Positions 7,833 to 16,393 of a DNA stretch of 44,083 nt are shown in pieces. This DNA comes from Alphaproteobacteria bacterium (lineage in GTDB: Bacteria; Pseudomonadota; Alphaproteobacteria; Sphingomonadales; Emcibacteraceae). The position numbers and the translations under genes are program-made. The notes below the pieces were generated by a model. The model was not told the origin of the DNA. It made no database searches and saw nothing but the letters and a program-made list of their open reading frames with translations. How positions within the stretch are numbered: the first letter of the stretch is position 1; each line of letters begins with the position of its first letter. The DNA is taken from the NCBI GenBank assembly GCA_030428615.1, contig JAUIDN010000021.1, positions 1 through 44,083 on the forward strand, written 5' to 3'.

Positions 7833-8894
7833 ATGGTAAACTCGACAAGACGTAACTGGATGAAAAAAGGAATGCTGCTTTCAGGTTCTATGATATTCGC
7901 AAATTCAAAAGGGATATCTGACACGGCAACGGCACAACAAAGAACAGCAATGAACGAAAAGGCAAAAATAACACAGTCCATTTTGGATCGCATCGGAAAT
8001 ACATCCCTGATTGAACTTAACAATATCGCTGCCGGAAGTCGCGCCAGAATATTGTTAAAGATGGAGGCCGAAAATCCGACCGGAAGCATGAAAGACAGGA
8101 TGGCACTGGCGATGATTGAAGCAGCGGAAAAAGATGGTCGACTGAAACAAGGGGGACGGGTTATCGAATATACCGGCGGCAGCACCGGGGTCGCACTAGC
8201 TTTCATTTGCAGCGTTAAAGGGTATCCAATTGATATCGTTAGCTCCGATGCATTCAGTGATGAAAAGCTTAACCATATGAAAGCCTTGGGCGCCAATCTG
8301 ACAATCATAAAAAGCAAATTTGGTGGCATGGACGAAGCATTAACCCGCGATATGATAGAGGCCGCGAGAAAAATTCAGGAAGATAATCAAGGCTACTGGA
8401 CCGACCAACTGAACAATGCTGATCAGCTTGTAAATTACCATAAAATGGGCGAAGAAATCTGGCGGCAGACAAGCGGTCAAATAGATGCTTTCGTGCAAGG
8501 TGTAGGAACCGGTGGATCACTTCGGGGCAATTCAGAAGCACTGTTAAAGCGCAATCCGAATATCCAGACGATTGCCGTTGAACCAAGCGAGTCCGCTGTT
8601 CTTTCCGGTGAGGAAGAAAGCTCTCATCGGATAGAAGGAATTGGGGCTGGTTTTGTCGTCCCGCTGTGGCGGCCAGAAATTATTTCCGGAATAGAAAAGG
8701 TTTCCACCAGGGAAGCACAGGATATGGCACGACACCTGGCGAAAGAAGAAGGTATTTTTGCCGGAACATCGACCGGCGCAAATCTGGTTGCGGCTATTAA
8801 GAAAGCGAAAGAATTGGGATCGGGTGCAACGGTCGTAACTCTAATGGTCGATACAGGGATGAAATATCTAAGTACCGAGCTTTATAATTCCTGA
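7833..8894 (+). CDS. Cysteine synthase family PLP enzyme with a Tat signal peptide
   Basis: From the ATG at 7833 (TGGAG upstream) the product is 353 residues. The core is a fold-II PLP enzyme: IGNTSLIEL, the PLP lysine K87 in NPTGSMKDRM, the phosphate-binding YTGGSTGVALAF, and VGTGGSLRG. It falls in the EYTGGSTG subgroup of O-acetylserine sulfhydrylase-like proteins. The first 36 residues carry a twin-arginine motif (STRRNWMKKG), a short hydrophobic run (MLLSGSMIFA) and a cleavage-like TATAQQ. Export of a folded PLP enzyme would suit Tat. A cytoplasmic start at the ATG at 7950 is the alternative, but its ribosome site is poor. It is divergent from a LysR gene. Substrate is unknown. Confidence 0.85.
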   Translation: MVNSTRRNWMKKGMLLSGSMIFANSKGISDTATAQQRTAMNEKAKITQSILDRIGNTSLIELNNIAAGSRARILLKMEAENPTGSMKDRMALAMIEAAEKDGRLKQGGRVIEYTGGSTGVALAFICSVKGYPIDIVSSDAFSDEKLNHMKALGANLTIIKSKFGGMDEALTRDMIEAARKIQEDNQGYWTDQLNNADQLVNYHKMGEEIWRQTSGQIDAFVQGVGTGGSLRGNSEALLKRNPNIQTIAVEPSESAVLSGEEESSHRIEGIGAGFVVPLWRPEIISGIEKVSTREAQDMARHLAKEEGIFAGTSTGANLVAAIKKAKELGSGATVVTLMVDTGMKYLSTELYNS

Positions 8895-8929
8895 TATTTA
8901 ATTTTGGTATTTTGAAAATCTTTGAGTAT

Positions 8930-8948
8930 CATGTAATAAAATTACATG
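8930..8948. repeat. Inverted repeat in the gap between two rightward genes
   Basis: CATGTAAT (8930-8937) and ATTACATG (8941-8948) flank a 3-base centre. No T-run follows. The 19-bp dyad lies 44 bases upstream of the secreted hydrolase gene and could be an operator; nothing in the window identifies a binding protein. Confidence 0.4.
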
Positions 8949-8991
8949 TGCAAAAGAATTTATTACAACAAATTATATAGGGAATGCCATC

Positions 8992-9906
8992 ATGAAATTT
9001 CTGCAAAAAACCATACTATTCGTATCGCTGTTTTTTTTCTACAACGCGGCATATGCTGAAACTTACGAAGTAACATTAGAGCCGGGTGATGTCTATAACA
9101 TGGCCGCTTTTAAAATGTGGATCAATCCTGATGTGGAGAAATTCCGCGGTATCCTGATGCTTAATCCCGGTTCAAATCGTGACGGCCGCGGGCAGGTCGA
9201 TGATGCTTACTGGCAGGAATTCGCCAACAAACATGACCTTGCATTAATGGGGACATATTTTACCGATCACATGCATCCGAACATGATGATTGAAGACTAT
9301 ATTCAAGTCGGCAAAGGAAGCGGCAAGGCGATGATTGAAGCCATCGACCGGATGGCAAACGAGAGCGGACATGAAGAACTTTCTTATGCGCCCTTCTTAC
9401 TCTGGGGTATGTCTGCCGGTGGAGAGATAAATCATGAAATCGCTTCCTGGATACCGGAACGGGTCATTGCCTATGTGGTAAACAAGGGAGGATATTATTA
9501 TTCCTCTGTCCCTCCTGAGGCCACCCGCCAAACGCCGGGCCTTTACTTTATAGGACTTGAGGATCTGCCCAGTCGTAATTACATGATTAAAGGCATGTAC
9601 CTGACCAACCGCCGTGCTGGTGCACTATGGACACTCGTCGAAGAAAAGGGCGTCGCCCATGCCGTAGCCGGCAGTCGTGATCTGGCTGTTTCCTATTACG
9701 AAGCCGTAATGAAACTACGCATGACGGAAGGATCCATGGGGTATAAGGCCTTAAAACCCGTTAGTGAGGATATGGGAACTGTCGGCAATATTTATGAGCA
9801 CACCCTTGGCCGCAAAGAAGATGTGCGTAAGGAAGATACTACCTGGCTACCGTCGGAAAGTTTTGCAAATGATTGGCTTGATCTTGTCACCAGGGAACCA
9901 GAATAG
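8992..9906 (+). CDS. Secreted alpha/beta hydrolase
   Basis: The 304-residue protein has a Sec signal peptide ending AAYA-E at residue 22. The mature part has an alpha/beta hydrolase layout. The nucleophile elbow is WGMSAGGE with Ser141, an oxyanion-type LMLNPGSNRDGRG lies near residue 56, and candidate histidines occur in GVAHAVAG near residue 221. The YFIGLEDL stretch before it fits the strand that carries the acid. The family resembles poorly characterised secreted esterase or peptidase-like hydrolases, and I do not know its substrate. AGGGA upstream sets the start. It converges on the amidohydrolase gene with only six bases between stops. Confidence 0.78.
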   Translation: MKFLQKTILFVSLFFFYNAAYAETYEVTLEPGDVYNMAAFKMWINPDVEKFRGILMLNPGSNRDGRGQVDDAYWQEFANKHDLALMGTYFTDHMHPNMMIEDYIQVGKGSGKAMIEAIDRMANESGHEELSYAPFLLWGMSAGGEINHEIASWIPERVIAYVVNKGGYYYSSVPPEATRQTPGLYFIGLEDLPSRNYMIKGMYLTNRRAGALWTLVEEKGVAHAVAGSRDLAVSYYEAVMKLRMTEGSMGYKALKPVSEDMGTVGNIYEHTLGRKEDVRKEDTTWLPSESFANDWLDLVTREPE

Positions 9907-9912
9907 ATTTTA

Positions 9913-11055
9913 TCACAACTGTGACTTGATCAAATTAACCCAGTACTCAGAACCAATTTCAAGCAATTCATCATTAAAATCATAATGTGGGTTATGAAGT
10001 GGCGGGCTGTTATCGCCGTCACCTGCCCCAAGCAGGATAAAACATCCTGGGACCTGCCGCAGAAATTGTGCAAAATCCTCAGAACAGGTGCAGGTTGCGC
10101 AGCTTGGGTCAACCATGTTGCCACCAACCGTCATGTTTGCGGCAGCAACAGCCATTTTGGTTTCCGCCTGTGAATTTTCCAACACAATAAATTCGTGGCT
10201 ATAGTCAACGGTACCGGTCACGCAATGGCCTTTGCAGATGCCGTCTACAATTTCGCGCATCCGTCGTTCAATTTTTTCCTGAACCGCTGAATCCAGCGCC
10301 CTTACATCGCCCTTGATTGTGACGTTGGATGGGATGATATTCCGTGCGCCATCGGTAATGAATTCTGTGACTGATACAACACCCCATTCATTCGGACCAA
10401 GGGACCGTGACACGATTGATTGCAGGGCCGTAACAATTTCCGCCCCAACAACCATCGGATCCCGGGTCATGTGCGGCATGGAAGCATGTCCCCCCTTACC
10501 GATAATATCAACTTGGAAATTATCTTCCGAAGTCATCATCTGACCGGACCTTACAGCAAATTGACCCTGCTGAATTCCCGGCATATTATGAAGCCCGTAA
10601 ATTGCGCTCATTGGAAACCGGTCAAACAAACCATCTTCCATCATCGCTAAAGCACCACGACCATTTTCTTCGCTCGGTTGAAAAATGAAATAGATCGTAC
10701 CATCGAAATCCACATTACCCGCAAGTTCTTTTGCAGCACCAAGAAGTGTGGAAGTATGCCCGTCGTGACCACACCCATGGAAAACACCATCATTGATTGA
10801 CTTATAGACCGGATCACCCATTTCCCGTATCGGCAGCGCGTCCATATCTGCGCGCAGACCAATCGCTCTATCCGAAGTGCCTTTTTTCAAAACCCCGACC
10901 ACCCCGGTCTTCCCAATCCCGGTATGTGTTTCTATGCCAAGACCCTGTAATATTTCCGCCACTTTATCAGCCGTGCGAATTTCATTAAAGCCAAGCTCGG
11001 GATGTTTGTGGATATCATGGCGCCACGTGCGCATGTCATTGGTTATTTTATTCAT
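9913..11055 (-). CDS. M20-family amidohydrolase (hippurate hydrolase/aminoacylase type)
   Basis: The 380-residue enzyme has all M20D landmarks: RHDIHKHPELGFNE at the start, RADMDALPI, the metal ligands in FHGCGHDGHTS near residue 95, the catalytic glutamates in QPSEENGRGA near 130, GLHNMP near 155, and HNPHYDFND near the C-terminus. The dimerisation domain contains GKGGHASMPH. Such enzymes hydrolyse N-acyl amino acids such as hippurate or N-acetyl amino acids in the cytoplasm. The gene overlaps the EamA transporter by four bases (ATGA), so they are co-translated and the transporter may handle the substrate or product. There is no signal peptide. Confidence 0.92.
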   Translation of the reverse strand: MNKITNDMRTWRHDIHKHPELGFNEIRTADKVAEILQGLGIETHTGIGKTGVVGVLKKGTSDRAIGLRADMDALPIREMGDPVYKSINDGVFHGCGHDGHTSTLLGAAKELAGNVDFDGTIYFIFQPSEENGRGALAMMEDGLFDRFPMSAIYGLHNMPGIQQGQFAVRSGQMMTSEDNFQVDIIGKGGHASMPHMTRDPMVVGAEIVTALQSIVSRSLGPNEWGVVSVTEFITDGARNIIPSNVTIKGDVRALDSAVQEKIERRMREIVDGICKGHCVTGTVDYSHEFIVLENSQAETKMAVAAANMTVGGNMVDPSCATCTCSEDFAQFLRQVPGCFILLGAGDGDNSPPLHNPHYDFNDELLEIGSEYWVNLIKSQL

Positions 11056-11960
11056 CTTCGAACCCCTTTTTTACAAACAAGGATACCAGCAATGATAAGG
11101 GTTGCACCGACAAAATGATAGATACCAAGCGCTTCTGCAAAAAGTATCCACGCGAGGATAGCTGCGACCAAAGGCTGAATGAGTAAACTTACCGAACCGA
11201 ATGCCGCTGGTAGGTGCGCAAGCGCATAAACAATAAGACTCTGCCCAACGACGTGTGTAAACCACGCCAACGCCAGAAGCGGTCCCCACCCTGCCAACGT
11301 TGCCGGGATAAAATCACCCGTTTCATTTAAGGCTATTGGAAGCAAAAACAGGCTTCCGAATACGGCGGTCCCAAGTACAATGGCAACCGTCGAAAATTTC
11401 TTTCTCGCCCTCGCGCTCGCAATCATATATCCCGCGTAGGCAAAGGCCGTAAAAAGTCCAAGAAAATCCCCAAACAGACGTTCGGGGTTAAGCTCAAAAC
11501 TATGACCCATTAACGACATCGCCCCCATTAACGCGAGGATCATGCCACCAACAAATGTTTTACTAAACCTTTCGCCGAAAAAAAGAAATCCGCCCACTGC
11601 CGTAAAAATTGCGGCCATATTGGCAAGAAGCGTTGCATTGGCAACTGTTGTAAGTCTCACCGACCAATGCCAAAGCGTCAAATCCATCGCAAAGAAAAAC
11701 CCAACCACGACAATCAATTTCATCTCACTGAAATTCAACTTTGGTGTCGATAGCTTGCCATTTTTGCGGATGTCATAAATCTGCCAGATCACCATAAGCG
11801 GAATGGACAGTGCCAGCCGCCAAAATGCTGCCGAAGTCGGGGTTACATCCGCATAACGCATAAAAATTGGTGACGTGCCGATCGCAACCCCGCCAACAAG
11901 CAGCGCCACAAATGCCGACATATTAATGTGATCGGCGTCTTTTGCTATTTGATCGGACAT
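11052..11960 (-). CDS. EamA/DMT-superfamily transporter
   Basis: This protein of about 302 residues has ten predicted membrane helices in two EamA repeats. The first begins at SAFVALLVGGVAIGTSPIF with the typical PxSAAFWRLALSIPLM stretch, and the second begins near LLALAWFTHVVGQSLIVYAL. Such proteins usually export or import small metabolites across the inner membrane. It overlaps the M20 amidohydrolase start by four bases. The start is uncertain: the ATG at 11960 was chosen over a TTG at 11969, and neither has a well-spaced ribosome site. It is divergent from the Rieske oxygenase gene. Confidence 0.88.
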   Translation of the reverse strand: MSDQIAKDADHINMSAFVALLVGGVAIGTSPIFMRYADVTPTSAAFWRLALSIPLMVIWQIYDIRKNGKLSTPKLNFSEMKLIVVVGFFFAMDLTLWHWSVRLTTVANATLLANMAAIFTAVGGFLFFGERFSKTFVGGMILALMGAMSLMGHSFELNPERLFGDFLGLFTAFAYAGYMIASARARKKFSTVAIVLGTAVFGSLFLLPIALNETGDFIPATLAGWGPLLALAWFTHVVGQSLIVYALAHLPAAFGSVSLLIQPLVAAILAWILFAEALGIYHFVGATLIIAGILVCKKGVRR

Positions 11961-12053
11961 CGCCTTCAATGCTCTTAATTTATGGTGTAAATGGTTATAG
12001 TCATGTGATAATCTACTTTTTGAAAAATGCCTAATATAAAAATGGGAAAAATA

Positions 12054-13112
12054 ATGGCAGAAAAAAAACCTTACTGCGCCGATGATCTGGCTGATATCAA
12101 TACACCGCTTCTATTCGATTATTGGTATGTAGCGGCACTTGGCGGTGAAATAACACATGATCTAAAGGAACGGACAATATTAAACCGTTCTCTTGTGATG
12201 TACCGTGATGAAAATGGAAACGCCGTTATTTTACAAAACCGATGCGCGCACCGCTCCTTCCCGCTTGACCAAAGCAACCTTGAAGAGGGCGGTATCAGAT
12301 GCCGCTATCACGGCATAAAATATAACCATGATGGTGAAATCATTGATGTGCCCTGTCAGGATAAATGCCCAAGAAGCGGTATTAAAAAATACATCACACG
12401 GGAAATAGGGCCACTCGTATGGGTTTGGATGGGTGAAAATGCGGATGCCGATGAAGCGGATATACCGGAACTGCCGGTTCACAATATGGATAAATGGACC
12501 CATGTGGTGGGAAAATATAACCATATGGAGGGCAGCTATATTCTCATGCATGAAAATTTATGTGATCTTTCCCACCTTCCCTTTCTGCATGCGGATACAT
12601 TTAAATTTCCACCGGAATATACGGCTGCACCCATAAAGGTTGAACAGGACGGCAATAAAGTGACCTTTTATCGGCAAATGGAAGACTGGAATTTACTGCG
12701 TCCTTTCTTCCATCCCGGTCTTGATTTTGGAAATCAGAAAGTGATCTATAAATCCGGCGGTGAATATCTGACCCCTGCCACAAACAAAGGATACGGACTT
12801 CTTATCCCATTGGATGAAAATGGCGATGAATGCGCGCCCGTCGGCCATTATGTAAATCACTACCTGACTCCGGAAACAGAGGAAAGCTGTCATTATTTCT
12901 GGTTCATTGCCCGCAATTATGAACTGGATGATGAAGACTACAGTAAAAAACAGGGTGAAATGGTCCAAAACGGCTTTGAAGAAGACCTCGTTGCCGTAAA
13001 ATTACTTCAGGAAATGTTTGATCGTGATCAGCATGACTACCGCGAGATCGGCATTAAAGCAGACAAACCCGGCGTTGTGATGCGAAAGATTATTAAAGAA
13101 TTAGCCGGGTAA
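12054..13112 (+). CDS. VanA-type Rieske non-heme iron oxygenase
   Basis: The 352-residue product has a Rieske [2Fe-2S] site, C64-x-H66 (NRCAHRS) and C83-x2-H86 (RCRYHG). It also has a mononuclear iron site, ENLCDLSHLPFLH, with D171, H174 and H179. The layout matches the single-component oxygenases of the vanillate O-demethylase group, which remove methyl groups or hydroxylate aromatic or other ring compounds. No ferredoxin-reductase partner (VanB) is adjacent, so electrons must come from a protein encoded elsewhere. I chose the ATG at 12054, preceded by GGGA; the frame runs upstream to an ATG at 12027 without a ribosome site. The substrate cannot be inferred. Confidence 0.9.
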   Translation: MAEKKPYCADDLADINTPLLFDYWYVAALGGEITHDLKERTILNRSLVMYRDENGNAVILQNRCAHRSFPLDQSNLEEGGIRCRYHGIKYNHDGEIIDVPCQDKCPRSGIKKYITREIGPLVWVWMGENADADEADIPELPVHNMDKWTHVVGKYNHMEGSYILMHENLCDLSHLPFLHADTFKFPPEYTAAPIKVEQDGNKVTFYRQMEDWNLLRPFFHPGLDFGNQKVIYKSGGEYLTPATNKGYGLLIPLDENGDECAPVGHYVNHYLTPETEESCHYFWFIARNYELDDEDYSKKQGEMVQNGFEEDLVAVKLLQEMFDRDQHDYREIGIKADKPGVVMRKIIKELAG

Positions 13113-13331
13113 TTAATCTTTGTGAATAAAACCCTCACTTCCTTTTATGCGCTTCAATAATGATTTGCTTTTTAAGAATTTTACACTCACCAACCATTAG
13201 CGAGTTCAGGTCCTGAATAATATAATCCTGCAGTTCTTGGTCTGCTTTTGATTGTTGTTCAAAAGTGTAGTAGCCTTAACAAGGAAGGCGAGTAACTATT
13301 ATCAAAATCGTAAACATGAAGGGACACTATT
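13113..13331. other. Intergenic stretch without a recognised feature
   Basis: These 219 bases lie between the Rieske oxygenase and MAPEG genes, both rightward. I see no reading frame with a ribosome site, no clear terminator and no strong dyad. AAGGAAGGCGAG near 13279-13290 looks like a ribosome site, but no start codon leads to a worthwhile frame before the MAPEG gene. Confidence 0.5.
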
Positions 13332-13730
13332 ATGACTGAAGAACTATATTGGCTTATTTTAACAACTTTAATGACTTCCCTATTCTGGGTGCCTTATATC
13401 CTGAACCGGATCGCCGTTCGCGGTCTTATGGGCGGCATGGCCAACCCGTCACCGGACGATAAACCGCAAACCCCATGGGCCGAACGTGCGATGCTGGCCC
13501 ACAAAAATGCGGTTGAAAATCTGGTGCTTTTCGCGCCGCTGGCAATTGCCACACATGTTATGGGGGTCGGGACCGAACTGACAGCTACAATGTCAATGGT
13601 ATTTTTCTTTGCCCGCCTCGTACATTTTGTCGTTTATGCGGCGGGTATTCCAGTCGTCAGAACACTTGCATTCGCTGTTGGCTTTTTGGCGGAACTTATT
13701 CTTGCGCTTAATTTGCTGGGAATGATGTAA
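13332..13730 (+). CDS. MAPEG-family membrane protein
   Basis: The 132-residue protein has four membrane helices and the MAPEG layout: a first helix (LYWLILTTLMTSLFWVPYIL), then a loop ending in WAERAMLAHKNAVENLVLFAP, whose Arg, His and Asn match the family's glutathione-binding loop, then three more helices. Bacterial MAPEG proteins are inner-membrane and mostly uncharacterised; some act as glutathione S-transferases or peroxidases. GAAGGGA precedes the ATG. The stop is three bases from that of the convergent Lrp gene. No functional link to the neighbouring Rieske enzyme is evident. Confidence 0.87.
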   Translation: MTEELYWLILTTLMTSLFWVPYILNRIAVRGLMGGMANPSPDDKPQTPWAERAMLAHKNAVENLVLFAPLAIATHVMGVGTELTATMSMVFFFARLVHFVVYAAGIPVVRTLAFAVGFLAELILALNLLGMM

Positions 13731-13733
13731 AAC

Positions 13734-14198
13734 TTACGAAGGGTAGAGCGCAGGAAAGGTCAGACTGCGCTTTACCCGCCCAAAAACAAAGCTTGAATCA
13801 ATTCCGGCGATGCCGGGAATAGTTGAGATTTTATCGCGCACAAAAATCTCATAACTTTTCAGATCCCGGCTCACCACATGGAGCAGGTAGTCGGAAGATC
13901 CCGTCATCAGATAACATTCCATGACCTCATCAAGCTTGGCAATCCCGCTTTCAAATGATTTTATGCATTCGTCCGAATGCCGCTCAAGCCGGATATGGAC
14001 AAACACGGTAAGCGGCAAACCATACTTGTCCTGATCAACAATCGCCGTATATGCGATTAGTACGCCTTGTCTTTCAAGATTACGAACACGCCTCAAACAG
14101 GGAGACGGGGACAGGCCGACAATTTCCGCGAGTTCCTGATTGGTCAGTCTCGCATTCTGCTGCAAAGCCCTTACAATATTCCTATCAATTGCGTCCAT
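13734..14198 (-). CDS. Lrp/AsnC-family regulator next to methionine gamma-lyase
   Basis: The 154-residue protein has an N-terminal AsnC helix-turn-helix (LDxxDRNIVRALQQNARLTNQELAEIVGLSPSP style, residues 2-35, with CLRRVRNLE) and a C-terminal RAM ligand-binding domain (MECYLMTGSSDYLLHVV). It is divergent from the methionine gamma-lyase gene. In Pseudomonas putida an Lrp homologue (MdeR) lies beside mdeA and controls it, so the same role is likely here. A near-perfect dyad lies 11 bases upstream of the start, suggesting autoregulation. AAGGA precedes the ATG. Confidence 0.9.
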   Translation of the reverse strand: MDAIDRNIVRALQQNARLTNQELAEIVGLSPSPCLRRVRNLERQGVLIAYTAIVDQDKYGLPLTVFVHIRLERHSDECIKSFESGIAKLDEVMECYLMTGSSDYLLHVVSRDLKSYEIFVRDKISTIPGIAGIDSSFVFGRVKRSLTFPALYPS

Positions 14199-14208
14199 AT
14201 CGATCCTT

Positions 14209-14225
14209 TTGGCATATTATGCCAA
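14209..14225. promoter_or_regulatory. Lrp/AsnC-type operator
   Basis: TTGGCAT (14209-14215) and ATGCCAA (14219-14225) flank an ATT centre, a 17-bp dyad. Lrp-family sites are usually 13-17 bp dyads with an AT centre. It lies between the divergent Lrp-type regulator and methionine gamma-lyase genes. Confidence 0.6.
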
Positions 14226-14322
14226 TTATTAACACTTTTATAGCGATATACGCAAGCACATTGCGGTCATTGTTTGATATAATTTCCTATATTACAGATC
14301 GTTTTTAAAAGTGAGACGCAAA

Positions 14323-15561
14323 ATGAAATCAAACAATGACAATAAAACCGACCTTGGTTTTGCCACACGGGCCATACATGATGGCTATGATCCTTCAACA
14401 TCGGAAGGCGCATTGGTACCCCCCGTTTATATGACCAGCACATTTACATTTGAAACCGCCGAACAGGGTGCCGCCATGTTCAGTGGTGAGGAACAGGGTC
14501 ATTTTTACAGCCGCATATCAAACCCAACATTGTCATTGCTTGAATTACGTATGGCGAGCCTCGAAGGGGCGGAAGCGGCAATGGCAACCGCATCCGGCAT
14601 GGGGGCGATCACATCAACATTGTGGACACTTCTAGAGCAGGGTGACGAAATTCTTGTCGATAAGACCCTTTACGGATGTACATTTTCGTTTTTCCAGCAT
14701 GGCCTTACAAAATTTGGCGTGAGCATCAAACATGTTGATATGCGCAGGCCGGAAAATGTGCGTGAGGCGATCAACGAAAAAACTAAAGTGATTTATTTTG
14801 AAACACCGGCCAATCCGAATATGCGTCTTGTTGAAATTGGTGCTGTTGCGCAAATTGCAAAAGAAAATGATATTATCACCGTTGTTGACAACACATACGC
14901 CACACCGTACCTGACCCGCCCTATTTCATGGGGTGCGGATATTGTTGTCCATTCGGCGACCAAATATCTTGGCGGTCATGGCGATCTCGTTGCCGGTATC
15001 GTCGCGGGTTCACAGGAAATGATTGATCGTATCCGTCTTGAAGGTGTCAAGGATATGACCGGTGCCGTAATGGCTCCGCTCACTGCATTTCAGATTATGC
15101 GCGGGCTTAAGACACTTGAAATCCGTATGGACCGCCATTGCAGCAGCGCACAAATGATTGCCAAACAACTTGAAGATCACCCGGCAGTTAAGAAGGTTTA
15201 TTATCCGGGCCTTGAAAGTTTTGAACAATATGGTCTTGCAAAACGTCAAATGAGCAAACCTGGCGGTATGATTGCCTTTGAACTTGAAGGCGGGATCAGC
15301 ACAGGCACCCGCTTTATGAATGATTTAAAACTTGTAAAGCGTGCCGTAAGTCTCGGCGACGTTGATACCTTAATCCAGCATCCGGCGAGCATGACACATT
15401 CCACCTACACACCAGAGGAGCGCGCAGAACACGATATTTCAGATAGCTTGATGCGTATTTCCATTGGCCTGGAAACACCGGAAGACATTATGGCCGATTT
15501 AAAGTCAGCACTTGATAATGTTACGCTGGACAATGACAATAAAGAAACCAAAGTTGCCTAA
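14323..15561 (+). CDS. megL: Methionine gamma-lyase
   Basis: The 412-residue enzyme belongs to the Cys/Met metabolism PLP family (trans-sulfuration enzymes). The PLP lysine is K214 in VVHSATKYLGGHGD. TLYGCTFSFFQHG carries Y117 and C119, which match Tyr114 and Cys116 of P. putida methionine gamma-lyase; the cysteine separates this enzyme from cystathionine lyases and synthases. It splits methionine into methanethiol, 2-oxobutyrate and ammonia. I chose the ATG at 14323, with a GTG at 14311 as an alternative. It is divergent from an Lrp regulator and ends in a strong terminator. Confidence 0.92.
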   Translation: MKSNNDNKTDLGFATRAIHDGYDPSTSEGALVPPVYMTSTFTFETAEQGAAMFSGEEQGHFYSRISNPTLSLLELRMASLEGAEAAMATASGMGAITSTLWTLLEQGDEILVDKTLYGCTFSFFQHGLTKFGVSIKHVDMRRPENVREAINEKTKVIYFETPANPNMRLVEIGAVAQIAKENDIITVVDNTYATPYLTRPISWGADIVVHSATKYLGGHGDLVAGIVAGSQEMIDRIRLEGVKDMTGAVMAPLTAFQIMRGLKTLEIRMDRHCSSAQMIAKQLEDHPAVKKVYYPGLESFEQYGLAKRQMSKPGGMIAFELEGGISTGTRFMNDLKLVKRAVSLGDVDTLIQHPASMTHSTYTPEERAEHDISDSLMRISIGLETPEDIMADLKSALDNVTLDNDNKETKVA

Positions 15562-15565
15562 ACCA

Positions 15566-15594
15566 AAAAGGCCCGCTTTCGCAGCGGGCCTTTT
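15566..15594. terminator. Bidirectional intrinsic terminator
   Basis: A perfect 12-bp stem, AAAAGGCCCGCT (15566-15577) with AGCGGGCCTTTT (15583-15594), encloses a 5-base loop. The A and T runs allow use in both directions, serving methionine gamma-lyase and the convergent OmpW gene. Confidence 0.93.
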
Positions 15595-15621
15595 ATTCGC
15601 ACATAAACTATTATTCAAAAA

Positions 15622-16260
15622 TCAGAATTTCATTCCGATCCCTGCCCCGATAATCCAGGGGTCAATCTTAACGTCTGCGGTCACAGCACCGCCGTTAATT
15701 TCAGCGTCTGTACTCAAGAAAAGCTTTTTAACATCAACGTTAAAAAATGTATTTTCGGTAAGTTCGATATCTGTACCGACCTGCAATGAAAAACCAACGC
15801 TGTCTTTCAGGTTAAAATCTGTAATGGCACCGCCCGCTTCTTTTTCACTATAAAAGAAGGTGTAGTTAATACCGGCACCGACATATGGTTTAATACCGGA
15901 ATTATTGCCAACCGGCATATGATACTGAAGCGATAATGTCGGTGGTAAAAGCCATGCACTACCAAGATCGGCAGAAGCGCCTAACGCTGTCCCCACACCA
16001 ACAACATTATGTTTGGTTGTTGCAGCAATAAGTTCAATTCCGATATTGTCAGCGACAAAATACGTAAAATCTAATTCCGGTACAACTTTATTATCGATAT
16101 CAACTGTACCGCCGATAGATGTTGTGGCACTTTCATGAGGTGCTACATAAATCGCACGCGCGCGAACGAAAAGATCACCCGCTTGCTGTGCTGTTGCTGT
16201 TTCGCTGGCGAACATTGAAGCAGCGATAAGACCTAACCCGGCCACTACTTTTTTTGACAT
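15622..16260 (-). CDS. ompW: OmpW-family outer-membrane beta-barrel protein
   Basis: The 212-residue protein has a Sec signal peptide ending TATA-QQ near residue 24. The mature part reads as an eight-stranded barrel: GDLFVRARAIYVAP at the start, PELDFTYFVADNIGIELIAATTKHNV, LLPPTLSLQYHM, KPYVGAGINYTFFY, and a last strand DPWIIGAGIGMKF ending in Phe as barrel proteins do. OmpW proteins form a narrow hydrophobic channel in the outer membrane and often respond to stress or oxygen. A consensus AGGAGG lies before the ATG. Several short TTGAT/ATCAA pairs lie upstream. Confidence 0.92.
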   Translation of the reverse strand: MSKKVVAGLGLIAASMFASETATAQQAGDLFVRARAIYVAPHESATTSIGGTVDIDNKVVPELDFTYFVADNIGIELIAATTKHNVVGVGTALGASADLGSAWLLPPTLSLQYHMPVGNNSGIKPYVGAGINYTFFYSEKEAGGAITDFNLKDSVGFSLQVGTDIELTENTFFNVDVKKLFLSTDAEINGGAVTADVKIDPWIIGAGIGMKF

Positions 16261-16393
16261 TTAATTTCCTCCTGTCAATTTTTGATAAACCATCAATACG
16301 GCGAGTTGAGATCAAAAATCTTTGACCGGGATCAATTAACTTGCAATAATCCCAAAAATATTACGAATCTTCATTAATTACCGAAATGCACCC

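Noticed and set aside
16282-16296. Possible FNR box (TTGAT-N-ATCAA) upstream of ompW
   Set aside because: The spacer is five bases; FNR sites need four. OmpW genes are FNR-controlled in enterobacteria, but the match here fails on spacing.
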